64,000 nucleotides of DNA from Dryococelus australis (Eukaryota; Arthropoda; Insecta; Phasmatodea; Phasmatidae). Below, in pieces: positions 33,166 through 45,376 of the stretch. The stretch's first letter is position 1; each line of letters opens with the position of its first letter. A model generated the notes under the pieces. It saw only the letters and a list, made by a program, of their open reading frames with translations. It had not been told where the DNA came from and did no database searches. A program made the translations under genes and the position numbers. The stretch covers positions 137,646,457 to 137,710,456 of the forward strand of contig CM056994.1 in assembly GCA_029891345.1 (NCBI GenBank), given 5' to 3'.

Positions 33166-35090
33166 CGGTACATATGATTCTTAAGGATAGTATGCGGCTT
33201 TGAAGTTCATGTTGTAGATAGAGTTTATTGCAAAAACGGCATGACAGGAACAACACTAAGAATAATGCGTCATCAAGAGCATTCGCTACCGTAAAACATG
33301 TCACTATTACCCAATCACTTCTTGAAAAGAGAAGGGATGTTGTTTCACAAAAACATTTATCACTGATTTCTAACTGTTTTTAAATAGCATAGAAAATTAC
33401 CATTCGAAAACAAACATACGATTATTTTTAAAACCATTATTTTTTAAATATTTACACATTCATTCAAATTAATTAAAATGCACTCTGGTCGTATACTCTC
33501 AATTTACTAGATGTGGCGAAGTATAATAACAAGGGAAAATGTAACATGCTCATAATGAAATACTTTTGATGACTGTTTTAGAGTTGTATTAATCGGTTGC
33601 GCAGTAATCAGATACATGATGTACCAGCTCAAAAATACTATGAAATAATTTAATTGAACTGGTGTTTCAGCTCGTACTCCATATGTGTATATCAACCGAG
33701 TGAATAAAGTTAGAATGTGCTTGTTCTGTAAGATTTTGCCTTGATTTTTCGCAACGAACATGGAGCATATACGTGGCTGTCTGGGTTTACCATCTATACC
33801 ATGAATTTAATTGACTTAAAAATTACAATTTACTATGAACTACAGTATAACATAGGTATCCTTCAGTCAAAAAAGTGGTGGATTTTTAGAATTGAAAAAC
33901 AATTAGCATGACATGTATTAGAAATATTGAATATGTCACTATGTGTCAGCTGAAAAGTATGAAAAATATTTAAAGTATGTAACAACAGTGACACACGTTG
34001 AGATACATGTCGACTTGCGTGTATTCAAATAGCAGTTGGAATAATTCTGTATGTTTGCTGTGTGCATAGGTTACTATATGCAGGTGAATTGGCTGATTAT
34101 AAATACACTGAGACAGTGTATCTGCCAGGAATACATCCTTAAAATACAGAAATAAAGAGTATTTGCAATCACTACACCAGGTGTAATAAAATATGGGGAC
34201 AAGAATGAAAAACGTCAACGAGTATATCAATCTGCAAATGATTCTTACGCTTAAATACCTGGGATTACTGCAAAAAGTGGGTCGTGCGGTAGGGTGCAGA
34301 TAATGGCTGCATAGTGCCCCTCCCATATAAAAACTGCCACTTCCATACTAATTACCTATCTATGAAATTATTTTGTGAGGTGTTTAGATGGTGCATGTGA
34401 AAATGAACATACAAATGATGTGTTACGATCTTTAAGTTTCCTGTGTGGTAACAATGGTCCCTCTACAGCCTAATGAACTTTTCAACACCCCACTACCATG
34501 AAAATTTATGTTTCCCCCTTTTTTGGTAACATACACCCCTTTTGGCAGATTTCAATTAAATAAAAATATTTCCATACTGTTATTGGGGAATGAATTGTAT
34601 TCTCCCCTCTAACAATTAATTAAGTTGGTTTTGTATTTATACAGGTTGCAAATGTTCAGTCAAGGTCAGATAATCGGCCTCGAGGGAGCATTCACTTAAA
34701 TTCTGTGTTTCAATTATTTTGCAAATACTCATTTTCTTATAGGAATCCGAAAAAATCGACTTCGGTTTTTAAAATGTTTTCTTATCTGTAGCTTTGAGGA
34801 GGAAACTGATGGTTATTAAAATGTAATTTATCATTGGAAGTTAAGACTCGCTATTTGTGAGCAGTTGGCTTGTGTCAGTGGGACTCGAGGAAAATTAAAA
34901 ATGCATTTGTAACGTAACTTTAGGAGGTAGGTTTGCCAACCCTGCCTGGAGGTATGATTTTAATAAAGTTTAACTCTTGCCGTATACTAAATATTGTGAC
35001 ATTTAATGGCATGTTATGTTACAGAATGAAATGGCAATTTTAATTAAGGGCCTCTGCTCATTTGCAGGTTAACAAAGAGAAATATTTCAA
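33166..35090. other. AT-rich, no gene recognised
   Basis: ORFs at 33,507 and 33,970 (minus) have hydrophobic stretches but no family signature. 34,440-34,620 has T-rich tracts. Confidence 0.4.
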
Positions 35091-35094
35091 ATTG

Positions 35095-35265
35095 GAAATT
35101 CATTTATAATAAAAGGAGTTTAGCATGGCCTTTGGAAGGCCTGTTAGCCAGAAGTTAGAAGTTTTGCCAAATCAAAAATATACCACTTGTTACAACTTGA
35201 AAATTCAGTAATAATGAAAAGAGTTTTAGCTTGGCCTATAGGTGGCCTGTTAGCCAGAAGTAAGT
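35095..35265 (+). repeat. Duplicated GGCCTGTTAGCCAGAAG unit
   Basis: Two units about 108 bp apart, AAATTC...AAAAG.GTTTAGC.TGGCCT followed by GGCCTGTTAGCCAGAAGT, at 35,095-35,155 and 35,204-35,265. The same unit lies inverted at 13,231-13,450. Confidence 0.7.
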
Positions 35266-35289
35266 TTCATCAAGTAAAGTACAATACAT

Positions 35290-38000
35290 TAAAAAAAATG
35301 TTTTATGGACATTGCATGGTTTATCAACAATTAATATACTGGTGGTTAATGTAGTCGTAAAAGTATCTGGAGTGTTTCCAGATTATTCATGGGAAAACAA
35401 CTTTTCAGTATTAAATTAGCTGCATGTGGCAGTAAATATTGTGTATAATACTCTAGATTTTCCTTGTAAAGATATTCCTTATAAGAAAACATATACTAAC
35501 TGCTGTATCTTAAAAAATTGTTTTGCATTTTGAGAATTTTTTCTAAAGATGTGCTATTTTCTGGAAAAGAAATATTATAATTCCAAGGTAAACCAAAACA
35601 AAAAGATAATAATAAAATTTTCTATATTCTTCATGAGTTTTCATACTGATTTAAACTTTTCAGTTAATAATATTCCTTCACTGCACAAATGATTTTTTTT
35701 TCGCATTGCTGACACTTTGTGCCTTTGGTTGTTCAGATATTTGCTGAAATTTTGGATTACCTCCAGACTTACTGTATCCTTGGTATCAATGACATAGCAA
35801 GGCATTAAAATATAAGCCAACTTTACAAAATGTGTTTAAATAAAATGAATTCATAAAACAAATGTAGGAAAAAATTCTGATATTTAATTAAATATTTTTT
35901 AAACTAAAGTTTTTTATATAAATAATGAAAAATCAATAGCGGTATCTAGACCAAAGGAATATTAAATTATTGCAATCATTGTTCCTTCTTATTTTTCATT
36001 TATCCTTTATGACAAGCATAATAACATTTTTCATTTAAATTTTAAAATCTTTATTTTGAATTAGTTTAACTTCTCCATTATAAATTTAAAACTAGCACGT
36101 AATGCACAAAATTTTTTATCTCACATTGTATTTATAATTTTAAGACTATCTTCTAAAAGACAAGAGAGTGGTTATTAGACATTGTGTCTATCAATTTAAA
36201 ATTATAAATGTAATATTATTCATCTACTATTAAGTTATTTGAGTTCAGTTATTTATTTAATTGGTTTCGTTTTCATATACATTAAGATAGTTAAAAGAAA
36301 ACATTAAATGGGAAAATTATAACAAATATGTGCATGAAGTGTAACGAAGAAAAATATTGAAATAATTTCCATTCACATAAAAATTCAAAAGCTACACATA
36401 TTAATAAATGTAAAACTTGTACTACTATATAGCAAAAAGTAAAATTGTGTTTTTATTGTGGAATATATAATTATAAATTGATTTGGAAAACACAAGAAAA
36501 AAATTTAATTCTTAATAAAGTAGACAATAAACATCTAAAAAAATCACACATTGTGGAAAAATAAGACAGAGTATTTTATTTTCTTCTCAGCCCAGTACAA
36601 CAGATTAATATTCATGTATGTGTAAACATCAATATAAATACAGAAATAATATTTTGAAAAAATTTAAATTATAATTGTTAGTAAAAACTTGTTCACTTAA
36701 CTTATATAAAAATCATCAGTTATAAAAGAATATAATAAATTAATTTCTGCAGAATAAAAAAAAGATGGTGAAAATCATAATAAAGAGTTAATACAAGAAC
36801 GGCTCAATATAATTAAAAATAATTAGCAGTGGCATAACTAATAATTTACAAAATTTGAATTTCACAGGTTGTTAGTCTTGATTAAAATATTTTTAAAAAT
36901 TTCATAAAATATTTTTTTTTGTAATAGAAACATTGTGTATTATGTTCAAAATAGTAAACAAATCATGTGTACTGTATGTTTTGTTAAAAAAATTAGGAGA
37001 AAACATAAATCGATTTATTATAATTTTAAAAAAATTATTGGATGAATTACAAAAATAAACAAAAATATAAAATATATAAACAAACACAACTAGTCATATT
37101 AAACACTTCTAGGAAAATTGAAACATAACATTATGAAAAAAACTCTTTTATTTTTTTTTTTTTAAGATATATTTTTAATAGAGAAAATAAATATATATCA
37201 TTTTCAAAAATTAATTATAAGTTGAATGTATTAAACTAAATAAATAAGAGAATTATAATAATAAGAAAAAATACAGCTTTCAGCAATACAAACATTCATG
37301 ATTGACGATAAAGAATACTATATGGATTCTAAAGAATTTTCATAATCAAATAAAGATGATGTTATGAAAGAATGATTACTATTTTAAGCTCAAATAATAC
37401 TATAAATCGAAATTTATCAATGCATTCTCCATATAATAGATATACAATATAAATTATATATCATGTAGAACTACAAATGCAATAATTTACAGATTGACTG
37501 ATTTAGATAAAATCTTCAATAATATTTTCGTTATTATTTTTACACAAATAAGCGTATTTGAGGTCAAGTTCTTTTTGGTCTTTATATTCTATTATTAATT
37601 TATAACTACTTGTTAATAAATATAATCTAATTAATGTTAGATCGTTTATTGAGTTGCCACAAAAATTAAAAACAAGAAGCTTTCATACACATAAAAAATA
37701 TTTTTCAAAAATATTCTCTATATTCTATAAAATCACCTTCTTACCTAGCAACCAATAATTCCGGGAGAGTTCCCAAATATTAAAAATTTTGATTTCGAAA
37801 GTTATGTATTTCTAGAAAAATGGGAAATACCAATTAAAATTGATAATATTTGTAAATTTGATAAGTTAGTTGATTTATTTTAATATTAATTTTTAATAAA
37901 AATCTTGCGATATATAGTAATTACAAAAAACATCAAGGAGTTATTAATACAAATAATCAGCCTACTTTCCTCAACATAATGGCATTCCAATTTAAAATGA
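35290..38000. other. Very AT-rich block with decayed coding traces
   Basis: Estimated well over 75 percent A+T. Three traces stand out. First, a plus-strand frame from 36,328 with C-x2-C-x22-C-x2-C spacing, broken by one stop at 36,358-36,360. Second, a minus-strand open stretch 37,659-37,502 that is lysine-, glutamate- and asparagine-rich. Third, a plus-strand open stretch 37,752-37,883. None is recognisable. They could be remnants of an AT-rich element such as the Polinton-like one at 48 kb, or chance. Confidence 0.3.
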
Positions 38001-38696
38001 TTTCTTCAGAGCTGAGTTGGTAGGTATGACTTGTCTTGCTGAAAGCAATAACCTCACCGATAAAACCAGAATCATATCCACCCGTATCGAGATTGTTACA
38101 AATACACGCATAACTGAACCGCTACTCCAACCCAGAAAACTTTGTAACGTAACTAGTGTGCTATCAACTGCACTGCGTAGGTCGGATTCGAGCATCAACA
38201 TATAATTTAATCAGTCTAATGTTCAAAATGATAGGATTTACTAGCCTAAATTATGTACCAGGCCATTATTTCAATAATATTTGATTGAGCTACTTAAAAA
38301 TGTAATTTTGCATGACATTCCATAGCGCTACATTTATGATGAATTTAGTGAAAATCTGTTAGTTAGTCCCTGCACTCTAAATTCGAATCAGTTGGAAACC
38401 ACTGATTCGTAGTGAAATTCAAATACTTTAATCAGTAGAAATGGATCCACTTAGAATCAGTGGAAAAACCACTGATTGTTTCAGTCAAAAAATTTCGCTG
38501 ATTGAATTAGTGACGTGAAACCATTTTACTGATTGAATAAGTGACGGCCGATTGCAGTGGCGAATTAAATATTGCTTTTATTGAAAGTAGTCAAATAATT
38601 ACGTGAAATAATTATATTTACGATGGTTTACTATTTATATTGTACAATTTACCATAATTTAAAAAAGTAAAAAAACGTCCGCAGGCGGCCGGAATT

Positions 38697-38751
38697 GAAC
38701 TCGCGCATCTTTCAACCATACGCACCGTAGGGTTGAAAGATGCGCGAGTTC
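38697..38751. repeat. Perfect 21-bp stem hairpin
   Basis: GAACTCGCGCATCTTTCAACC at positions 38,697-38,717 pairs exactly with 38,731-38,751 across a 13-nt loop. The left arm overlaps a B-box-like GTTCAATTCC read on the minus strand, so the hairpin may come from an inverted partial copy of tRNA-like sequence. Confidence 0.9.
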
Positions 38752-38871
38752 GCCTTGCCAATTTTATTTTAACTTTCATTTGACGTTGTTGTGACATTTT
38801 TGACGTTGACGAAGCTCTAGGGAGACCGACTTGTTGACGAATTTCCAGTGCGACAATCGAGCAGAGCATCT

Positions 38872-38945
38872 GCCGCGTCGGGGCGCGAGCCCGCAAGCCT
38901 CCGACTACAAGTCGGCCACCCTACCCCTGAGCTATGAGGGCAGGG
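38872..38945 (-). other. tRNA-Thr(TGT)-like pseudogene inside the element
   Basis: Minus strand: GCCCTCATAGCTCAGGGGTA (acceptor start, D arm), then CCGA CTTGTAG TCGG with anticodon TGT. The T arm is degenerate (GCGGGCTCGCGCCCC in place of GGTTCGANNCC), and only about four acceptor pairs remain. A further A-box half (GTGGTAGCTCAGTTGGTAAC) lies at about 39,030-39,052 on the same strand. Not a working tRNA. Confidence 0.5.
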
Positions 38946-39724
38946 CTGTTTTTTATATTAATGTAACGGACCAAACGACTAATTGTACATTCGGTCCGTT
39001 CAAAAATTCTTCCGATCAGGGAAGTAGTATATAAGGTTACCAACTGAGCTACCACGCCAAGTTGTAATCATAGAAGGAACATATACGTGTTATAGTTCCG
39101 CTGCGAAATTGTGTAGTATGAAATTGTATGCTCATACTTTTCGTGTTTGGTTTGATTGGTACCGTTATGTTTATTAAAACGAATAGTAAGTATAAGAACT
39201 CTCTCTTCACCACATTGTATGGAGTTTAAACCTTCAAACAGAGCGCTGTGATGATTACATGGAATCGAAATGAAAGATGTACAAACGGAATGAAAGGCTG
39301 TGTGTTCATATTACCTCGTAAAATTGAGTTTTGACAGCCAAAACTCATTTCAAAAAGTATTTTGTATTAGTTTTATTTGTTTATTTGTTGTTATTACATT
39401 TTATTTTACTGTCATTTTTAAACGATGATCGACGGCCATTTTTACACGCAGTTTCACTTATGAATCCTTCAAAAATTATTAGAGACAGAGAGGAAGTAGC
39501 TGAGATGTTTCACTAGTCCATCAGACAAAAATAAACCACTGAGTAAACCGTGAAAAAGATGACTGACGAATCAGTGGGAAATGTTACTGAATCAATCAGT
39601 GAAGAAAATATGGCAATTTTTCACTGTTTCATTAGCTAAATTCACTGAAGTGCCTGATGTATCAGTCAGATACGTTTGACTGATTGAATCAGTGAAATTC
39701 TCACTGATTCAGATTTATAGTGTG

Positions 39725-40149
39725 AGACATGGCATAAAACATTCATATTATGTATGTGACTATATTCACAAATGGAGGACAAAAAAATTTTTACCAGCAA
39801 ATTCGAATATTGTATATTGGCGGTATATAAATTTCAAATAAAATCAATGACATAGTTTCATAAATATAGCACACCCAGTTAAAATTATTTAATAGCCAGA
39901 GTTCTGAAAATAAGAATCTGTAACACGTAGTGAATATATAATAGTTATATCACTTACCACAGCACAAGTCATTCGCCAGATTTGTTAAGAATGGGTTGAT
40001 TGTTTTCTGAGATATCACACACAAACCTAATTTCGATTGTGAGATTATCTTACAAAATGACAGAGCAATGAAACTATGTATAGACAAATTTGATGGTTGT
40101 AATTGACACAGCCAGTATACAAAAATTGTTTCGTTAACAAAATATAAGG
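39725..40149. other. Spacer, nothing recognised
   Basis: AT-rich DNA between two transposons. Confidence 0.4.
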
Positions 40150-40151
40150 TA

Positions 40152-42955
40152 ACTCGAGGGAAGATGCCATTTGGGGGAAGACGTCAGAAAGCTTGTAGTT
40201 GCGAAACAAAATAACAGATGACAGCTCTAGCCGGGTGGAGGGACAGCGCTATCAGTGTAGAATCAGTCATAACGAGGACGCTCATGTTGTTTCGTTTTCT
40301 ACCTTTTTATTATCAGCTAAGTACAAGTTTTATAATATTTTACTATGTTCTTGCAAGAACTGTAAAAATAAATTGATGTTCATTTGCTCAACTTTTGGTA
40401 TACGAAGCAGAAACACTTTTTAATGCAAAAAATGGCAGTGTAGCGATTCCCATCCAAGAATATTCAGACAAAATAAATGTGAATGGCATCTTCCCCCAAT
40501 ATGTGAGTAAGATGCCATTGTAAAGTGGCATCTTCTTCCAATATGTAGAATATTATTTCATATTGAAAAAAACGAAAACATTATTACTGTTCGTTAATTT
40601 TTCTTAGCAAGGGTATTATTCCACATCCCTTTTTTTAACACGTTATGCCCCGAACGTATGAGAGTTAAAATGGATCGGGCGTCATGGTCAGAAGGAAACC
40701 TGTTTCTTGCTTCAGAAGATGTGTAAAATGGGAAAATGACAATATGGAATGTATCCCAGTTGTATCAAATACCCTACAAGACCCTGAAAAGACGAATTAA
40801 AGCTGGAAATATTACTAAGGAGCACCTGGACCTGCAGGTAAGTTTATAGTGTAATGTTATTTTATATTTATATTTTTGACACTTACAAGCCTACCTTCAT
40901 CAGAACATTATTTGTTATAGGTTGCCTGGGAAAAGAACACGAAACAAACTTAGTGAAGTATGTGCAACGGCCAAAAGAAGCTGGCTTTTCACCAACACCA
41001 AGAACTGTTCAGCAAATAGCTTTCTGTTTCGCTGAGAAGAATGGTCTGAAACATAGGTTCTACACTCATACTAAATTAGCTGGCTATGACTGGTTACAGA
41101 TGTTTATGAAACATCATCCTGAACTTACTATTAGGAAGGCACAAGACATCTCCATCTCACGTAGGCTTGGAATGTGTCATAAAGAGGGTGACAGGTACTT
41201 TGAATTGTTTTTGAGTGTTTGCCAAGAAAACTACCTTCTTAACACTCCTAGAAAAATATATAACATGGACAATGGTGTTCTTCAAATTAACACTTACCCA
41301 GCTAAAGTGATAGCTACCAAGGGCAGGAAAGATGTTCACCATATTATTTCTGCGGAAAAATGTGAGACGATCAGTGTAATTGCTTGCTGTAAGGCTGAAG
41401 GTAACTTCTTGCCCCCGTACAGTATTTTTAACGGAAAACGAAAGAAGCTCGAATTTAAAAAATGGTATGCTACCTAGGTCGTACGTCAGGATGATTGGAA
41501 TGTCTTGTTATGTAAATGCTGAGGCCTTTTCAGACTGGCAACAAATTCATTTTGTTTCTCGTTAGGAAGCAGGTAATTGTTTGCTTATTTTAGACGGCCA
41601 CAGTTCCCACTGTTCTGACGTTGATGTACTGAACTTTGCTGCAGACAATAACGTAATATTACTCTGCTTTCTTTGCCACACAACCCAATACTTGCAAACC
41701 CTTGGATAGGTATTTTTTTTTTAACCTTTGAAGACTTTTTGGCAGCAAGATATGGACACTTGGATACACAGCAACCCCGGAAGAAAACTGATATGACTCC
41801 AGTTTCGAACATTGTTGAATGCAGCTTGGAGCGCAGCTGCGACAGTCGGAAATGGTAGTGCAGGATTTGCTGCTTGTGGCATCTATCCTTACAATCCACA
41901 GAAAATTCCAGCTCTCGCATTCGCTGTATCAGATGATGCTTCTGGGAATCACGAAAATACAACAGAGAGCGTTGCTAATGTTGTTGCAAGTGAAACATCT
42001 TCCAGTCTTTCAGACAATGGCCAGACACATATGCTAACTGCATCGATAAGAGGGTCTTGTACGAATGCTCCTGTAAACGAGACATACAATCCTGCTAATG
42101 ATGTGTCAACGTGCTAGCTAAGGGAGGATGGTGGTAAGAATTCCTTCGAAGAAGTAACGCCTGTCTCTGTTCTTAGGATGCCAAAGTCGATTGGTCGGAA
42201 GAAGCAGACAGCAGTAGTCCTGAACAAACAACAAAGACTAACGGACGTGCGGAAATCAAAACATGACAAGGAAAGTAAGATGAAAAGCAAGAATAAAGGA
42301 AAGAAAAGCCATGAAAAAATTACCAAGCCTATTCCCCTTAAAGAATAGAAAGAGGACAGTGAGTCCATCGACTTCGTGTAGACGCGTCTTGTCCGGATAG
42401 TAACAGTGACGATGAACTAGATGTCATTTATGGTAGTGATGACTTTTGTGCTGTATGTAATGGGTACTTCTATGCTAAAAATGGTCCTAAATGTGACTGG
42501 ATTCTGTGTGTTACATGTAGGAAATTGCTACACAAATATTGCAGTTCACACCATTTACATTGCGGTAAGTGTTAGGTGTGCCATGACGATCTTGAACTGG
42601 ATTTTACAACCCAAACAATATTTTTTGTAATAGTGTATGTGATCTTTGCTCTACAATTTAATACAAATTCTTTTTGTGATGAATTCGCCATTTATACATT
42701 TTTATTTTCAGAGGGTGGCATTTCTCCCCATATTGAGTGGTATCTTACCCGCACTATTGGGGGAACATACCACTTGTGCAGGTTTTGACATTTCGTTCAT
42801 TATTATTTGTACATTTTATTTTAGGAGACATTGTTCATTATTTACATGGAAAAATTTTCACCGAAAACCGTACCCTATAGCTATATTTTTGTGTGTGCAT
42901 GTTTTCAAATGTTATGGCCATAAAACCTCTTTAGTGTTGCATCTTCCCCCGAGCT
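40152..42955 (+). mobile_element. pogo/Tigger-like DNA transposon, full length but inactive
   Basis: Left end ACTCGAGGGAAGATGCCA and right end, reversed, AGCTCGGGGGAAGATGCAA, matching over about 17 bp with one gap and one mismatch. Both are flanked by TA (40,150-40,151 and 42,956-42,957), as expected for pogo. The GAAGATGCCA motif recurs inside each end: 40,160; 40,483-40,545 (three copies in both directions); and 42,713-42,770. These are likely transposase binding sites. The transposase gene lies between. Confidence 0.8.
40670..42575 (+). pseudogene. pogo/Tigger-like transposase with PHD-like C-terminus
   Basis: Domain order: psq-type HTH at 40,670-40,837 (MTIWNVSQLYQIPYKTLKRR); CENP-B-type HTH in the 40,921-41,477 frame (residues about 24-108, including WLQMFMKHHPELTIRKA); DDE domain with the first Asp in IYNMDNG (residue 139 of that frame) and the second in LILDGHSSH (41,592-41,594). 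The third Asp zone near 41,700 is frame-shifted. The tail after TVGNGSAGFAACGIYPYNP ends at 42,117, and a later frame (42,411-42,575) reads as a PHD-like zinc finger (CAVCNGYFY, CDWILCVTCRKLLHKYC). A GTAAGT donor (40,838) and AG acceptor (40,919-40,920) bound an 83-nt intron; the two exons agree in frame only if one base was deleted just before the donor. Also broken by a stop in psq and another at 41,475. Confidence 0.85.
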
Positions 42956-43019
42956 TATTGATTTAAAATATTAATACAGCCAACATTTTGAAAATCATTG
43001 ATTAACCTACTATAGATAC

Positions 43020-44034
43020 GAGTTTATACCACATGCTGCAGTGCAAATTGGCTGCCAAATTTGGCAGGGATAGTTCAATTAATTTCCAAGATATGACATA
43101 AAAAAATTATTCTTATGGTGCTATGTTACAAAATGGCGGACAAAATCTGCTTCGTATATATGGAGTTGAGTGTTGTAATACATACTAAGAACAAACATAT
43201 AAATTGAAATTAAATACATGTTCTCGACGATATGGTATTCTAAGCTTAAATGGCCATGTGTCCGATATTTTTAAAATAAATGCCTGACATTCCAAAACAT
43301 CCAATTTTATATCAACTGCCAAAGTACTACTTGTTTTTCAAATTTGATAGGAATCAATCTATTGTCTCCTAATATATTACATAAAAATTTAATTTGTTTG
43401 TGTAGTGCTATCTTACAAAATGTGGGACAAAAATTGCTTCACGTAGATACCATTCATAGTTGTAATATCTTCTGCCAGCATACACTGTTAAGTTTAAATT
43501 TATTATATGGTTTCGACAATATAATTTTCTAAGCTAAAATGACTATATGGTCACCATTCCAAAAATAAAGGTCTGACATACCTAAAACATATAATTTAAT
43601 ATTACCAGCCGCAGTACTAACTATCTGCCAAATTTAGTATGAATTCGTCGTTTACCGAGGTAACATATAAACTTTATTCATGTAGCGCTATTTTACAAAA
43701 TGGCTGATAAATGTGCTTATGAGTTAGCACATGTGATTCTTGTAATATATATTTCTGTATTTTAAACATTCTATGTTTGTCATATATATTGCGAGATGTT
43801 AAAATTCGTTGAAATTGTTTGGGACATATGGCTTACTAACCTCAAACATTTACACCGCTGTTATTTTGAAAATGCGTAACTTCCTCTGTAGGTCATGTAA
43901 TATTAGATTGACTACAAAAGTATAAATTGTAGCCTGAATTTGGTGGGTATGATTTAATTGTTTCCCAATTTAGGACACAAAAGCTTAATCTTTCATGTAG
44001 TGCTGTCTTCCAAAACGACTGACAAATGAGTTTA
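43020..44034 (+). repeat. Tandem ~280-bp repeat array, first part
   Basis: The ACAAAATGGC marker occurs at 43,128, 43,415, 43,695 and, degenerate, 44,010. Each is preceded by TGTAGTGCTATCTT and, further up, by a TGCCAAATTTGG-like block and GATATGACATA. Spacings are 287, 280 and 315 bp. The last unit is cut by the transposon at 44,035. Same family, opposite strand, as 2,450-3,660. Confidence 0.75.
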
Positions 44035-44383
44035 TACAGGCTGTCCTATTTTTCATGACCATCCACAATAACTCCATACCGAGGCTCCAAATGAAAAAAA
44101 GTGTTTCACACAATGTTTGTATAGCTGAAAGGGAAAATTATATTGTTGGGGATTCGGCCTTTCACCGTTATTTATCAGTGAGATACGAGTACTAAAATAA
44201 GTTTTTTAAATAGCACCATCTATGTATTGTACAAAAATTCATTGCAGCTAGTTAACATCTATTTAAACATGTAGTGCAATGTACAATTTCATAACAAGAA
44301 CACTAAATAAAAAACAGAAAGGGGGATGGTTTCTACTTCTTTCAAGTACAATCCATATGGGTACTGCGAGGGGTAGAACTTTC

Positions 44384-45240
44384 ATGTTAGATGTTCAGAG
44401 TGGTGTCCAATGGCAGCAGTACATAAGAATGGTCGCTGGAAGAATTAGAACACTGATTCTTCCATTGTTAGCTGCTGAAGAGCTTTACAAGCACACACAG
44501 CGCCTTTGAGGTAACCACAAATAAAAAAGTTTTGGGAGTTAAGGTCAGGAGACCGATCAGGGCACTGAACTGGTCCTCTACGACCAATCCACCTTCAAGG
44601 ATATGGTAGGTCCAGAATACGACGCACATACACGGTATTATGTGCTGGACATCCATCTTGCAGGTACCACATTACCATTACGTTAATTACAGGAAACTCA
44701 TCCAGAAGACTAAGGAGAATTGTTTGTATGAAGGGGGCATACTCCCTGTCGTTTCTGTTACCATTCACAATATTACACCTTATAATCTTATATCCAATCA
44801 TCCCATTGATGCTGATGGTCTACCTGTCAAAACTATCATGAGTTCTCGATGGCCCAATAACACATGATCCTTGTATCCACTTAGCCTGAGTTGGAGAAGG
44901 ACCATTCATCGGTAAAATAACATCCGACAAACATTTGGGTTTGGCAATAATTAGATGCTGTGCCCATTGACGGAACTCTACATGTTTCTGGAAATCATTC
45001 CTTTGCAATTCTTGGTGTAAGTGTACATGATAGGGATGGAACCTATGGCGCTTAAGAATGCAATGTGCACTTGTTTTCGGGATGCCAATTTCGGCTTCAT
45101 GTTGGCGTGTAGTGACATGTGGATTAACCACTACAGCAGCGAGAACAGTAACTTCAACAGCTTCATCTGTGTGAGTTCTAAGAGCGAATGTGTTGCTGTG
45201 GGTTCAAAGTGCCTGTTTCACAAAGTTCCAGAATGAGATG
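44384..45240 (-). pseudogene. IS630-type (DDE_3) transposase remnant
   Basis: Minus-strand transposase in several frames. Order: HTH-like NPHVTTRQHEAEIGIPKTSA and RHRFHPYHVHLHQELQ; first catalytic Asp in a shifted frame as FTDEWSFSN (near 44,915); second Asp in LQDGCPAHN (codon about 44,655-44,657); last acidic position in SPDLNSQNFF, where the Asp expected before FF is Asn. The end is near GHHSEHL. This pattern (HPYH.. HQEL, FTDE, DG.PAH, SPDL..DFF) is the widespread arthropod mariner-like DDE_3 group. Frame changes, internal stops and the lost last Asp make it inactive. The N-terminal ~50 residues upstream of 45,240 are unclear; the nested element lies just beyond. Confidence 0.82.
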
Positions 45241-45376
45241 GCTAAACATCTGTCTAGACGTTGGGTTCTTGTCAGGCTACTTCTCTCTGTATTGTTGCTC
45301 TGTCTGGTTAACAATACTCCGATCTTCAACACAATGAACGACGAGTGAACAAACCAAGCTATTTGTAATGGTAATA

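Larger units (their letters stand above)
38373..39722. mobile_element. Element with ~36-bp terminal inverted repeats and ACTGATT arrays
   Basis: Left end CACTCTAAATTCGAATCAGT (38,373 on) and right end, reversed, CACTATAAATCTGAATCAGT (39,722 back). The match continues for about 36 bp through CACTGATTC. Both subterminal zones (38,373-38,560 and 39,530-39,722) are packed with ACTGATT and its complement, often as CACTGATTGAATCAGTG-like inverted pairs, the layout expected of transposase binding sites. The middle holds a hairpin and tRNA-like pieces and no transposase. A target duplication was not identified, so the superfamily is open. Confidence 0.65.

Noticed and set aside
36902..37087. Phe/Asn-rich minus ORF as a mitochondrial insertion
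   Set aside because: No recognisable mitochondrial gene or tRNA order; composition alone explains it.
38872..38945. A functional tRNA-Thr(TGT) gene
   Set aside because: T arm lacks the TTCGA core and most acceptor pairs are lost, so I list it as tRNA-like only.
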